Below the pieces are notes generated by a model. That model ran no database searches, had not been told where the DNA came from, and saw only the letters and a program-made list of their open reading frames with translations. This document shows positions 50,450 through 51,106 of a stretch of 51,106 nucleotides of DNA, piece after piece (the stretch's first letter is position 1; every line of letters begins with the position of its first letter). The DNA lies in contig NZ_JAGSYE010000008.1 of NCBI RefSeq assembly GCF_025685565.1, positions 1-51,106 on the forward strand, in the 5' to 3' direction. The translations under genes and the position numbers were made by a program. Source of the DNA: Granulicella aggregans. GTDB taxonomy: Bacteria > Acidobacteriota > Terriglobia > Terriglobales > Acidobacteriaceae.

Positions 50450-51013
50450 ATGGACAGAAGATACGCTCGGGAGTTCAAAGAGATTTTGACAGTTCTTACG
50501 GAGAACCAGGACCTTCGGACTGACATCGTCACGCTTGTTGATTGTGAACCCATGCCAGGCAAGGTTACGGAGGGCGGTGCCCGCATCGAGTGCCTCAAAG
50601 TCATCCTCCACGATCTTGTAGCCGGCAAGATCGGTTTGCGCGAGGCATATGACCGTACGGAACGGGAGCTGCCTCGTGAGGGCTCGGTACACGGCGGCAA
50701 CAATAGAGTTTTTGCTTCTGGTTGGGCAGAGCGGCTGGTTCGGACACAGCTGAGTTGCTTTTATAACCAAGCCGTTTTGAAGCGAATTCTAGATGGCGGT
50801 GAGACGCGCTGTTATGTTGGACATTCCAGCGAAGAGGAGGCCTCCAGCCCTTGCGCGCAAATTGCCGGGGAGCATCATGACGCAAAGCAGCTTTACGAGA
50901 GGCTGTTGCAGCGATATCGGCAGGGTGACTGGAGTTCAAAAGAGATATTGATCCCTAATCACCCCCACTGTACGCATACGGTGATGCCAGAGCAGCTAGC
51001 TAAGGGCTCCTGA
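50450..51013 (+). CDS. Unknown Cys/His-rich protein, partner of integrase A (crosses the circle junction)
   Basis: A 187 aa soluble protein. ATG 50450 is chosen because AAAAGGAG lies seven bases upstream and directly follows the dif-like site; the frame further upstream is not protein-like. The N-terminal half is helical (REFKEILTVLTENQDLRTDI). The C-terminal half has a Cys/His set: CYVGH, then SSPCAQIAGEHH, then NHPHCTHTV, suggesting zinc binding. The spacing faintly recalls the Cys-His end of phage Mu F/SPP1 gp7-like proteins, but I would not assign it. Its stop overlaps the integrase start (TGATG). On the circle it ends at base 47. Confidence 0.75.
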   Translation: MDRRYAREFKEILTVLTENQDLRTDIVTLVDCEPMPGKVTEGGARIECLKVILHDLVAGKIGLREAYDRTERELPREGSVHGGNNRVFASGWAERLVRTQLSCFYNQAVLKRILDGGETRCYVGHSSEEEASSPCAQIAGEHHDAKQLYERLLQRYRQGDWSSKEILIPNHPHCTHTVMPEQLAKGS

Positions 51014-51106
51014 TGAGCACAGCAATCGCGCTCCTTCCCTCTTCCCTGCCCTCCGTGTTCACCGCGCGGCCGGAAGCCCGCACGCGGATGCGCGACTTCT
51101 TCAGCT
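50967..51106. repeat. Terminal direct repeat (circular closure), right copy
   Basis: Exact copy of 1-140. It includes the end of the 50450 gene and the first 31 codons of integrase A, so these codons should not be counted as a second, partial integrase. Confidence 0.95.

Noticed and set aside
1..51106. tRNA, rRNA and IS/transposase genes
   Set aside because: I saw no rRNA segment, no tRNA-like cloverleaf I could defend, and no DDE or serine transposase among the encoded proteins. A tRNA scan would be needed to exclude small RNAs fully.

Overview
The window is one complete circular plasmid opened at an arbitrary point. Bases 1-140 are repeated exactly at 50967-51106, so the molecule closes at 50,966 bp and the last gene (50450-51013) runs across the join into the integrase at 47. 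The backbone looks like an Acidobacteria plasmid (Terriglobales/Granulicella type). The reasons are a CnaB-plug TonB-dependent receptor beside a TPR protein and an ASPIC/UnbV protein, a very large secreted YD-repeat protein, and a RepA/iteron replicon. This taxon assignment is inference from gene families; no search was run.

Layout. (1) 50407-2574: recombinase module A, made of a dif-like palindrome, an unrecognised Cys/His-rich protein, a tyrosine recombinase and an OmpA-like lipoprotein. (2) 2861-17624: an island that looks alphaproteobacterial (sphingomonad-like), starting and ending in broken genes. It holds a relaxase-like remnant, a NgoMIV-type restriction-modification system (C5 methyltransferase, endonuclease, Vsr), a DUF3883 protein, an Abi_C protein, a GHKL/MORC-like ATPase with an unknown partner, ArdC, a Pycsar-like nucleotide cyclase, a frameshifted membrane protein, ParDE, two near-identical 77-78 aa genes and two tiny Cys-containing ORFs. 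(3) 17635-20633: a secreted lipase-like hydrolase coupled to a dockerin-like protein. (4) 20858-23108: recombinase module B (GNAT, tyrosine recombinase, unknown protein) bounded by two inverted dif-like sites. (5) 23230-26309: the replicon, with a conserved hypothetical, ParA, an RHH ParB-like protein, palindromic partition repeats, RepA and seven 17-bp iterons. (6) 26739-28447: TacA/TacT and a histone-like Lys/Ala-rich protein. (7) 28748-36212: TonB-dependent receptor facing a TPR-CRTAC1 pair. (8) 36407-38871: HigBA, a secreted protein and a HAD phosphatase. (9) 39097-43503: mobilization module (RHH MobC-like protein, membrane protein, MobF relaxase-helicase) between inverted repeats and next to an iteron-like cluster. 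(10) 43569-50056: Rhs/YD-repeat protein with a Cys/His C-terminal toxin-like domain and a coupled lipoprotein, probably its immunity protein.

As a whole, the plasmid encodes its own replication, partition and three toxin-antitoxin systems. It appears mobilizable (relaxase, no type IV secretion genes) and carries a dense defence/counter-defence island. It also uses two paralogous recombinase modules with dif-like sites, which may let cargo blocks be exchanged. The least explained parts are the dif-like recombinase modules, the GHKL-partner pair, the tiny Cys-containing ORFs, and the Rhs C-terminal domain with its lipoprotein.
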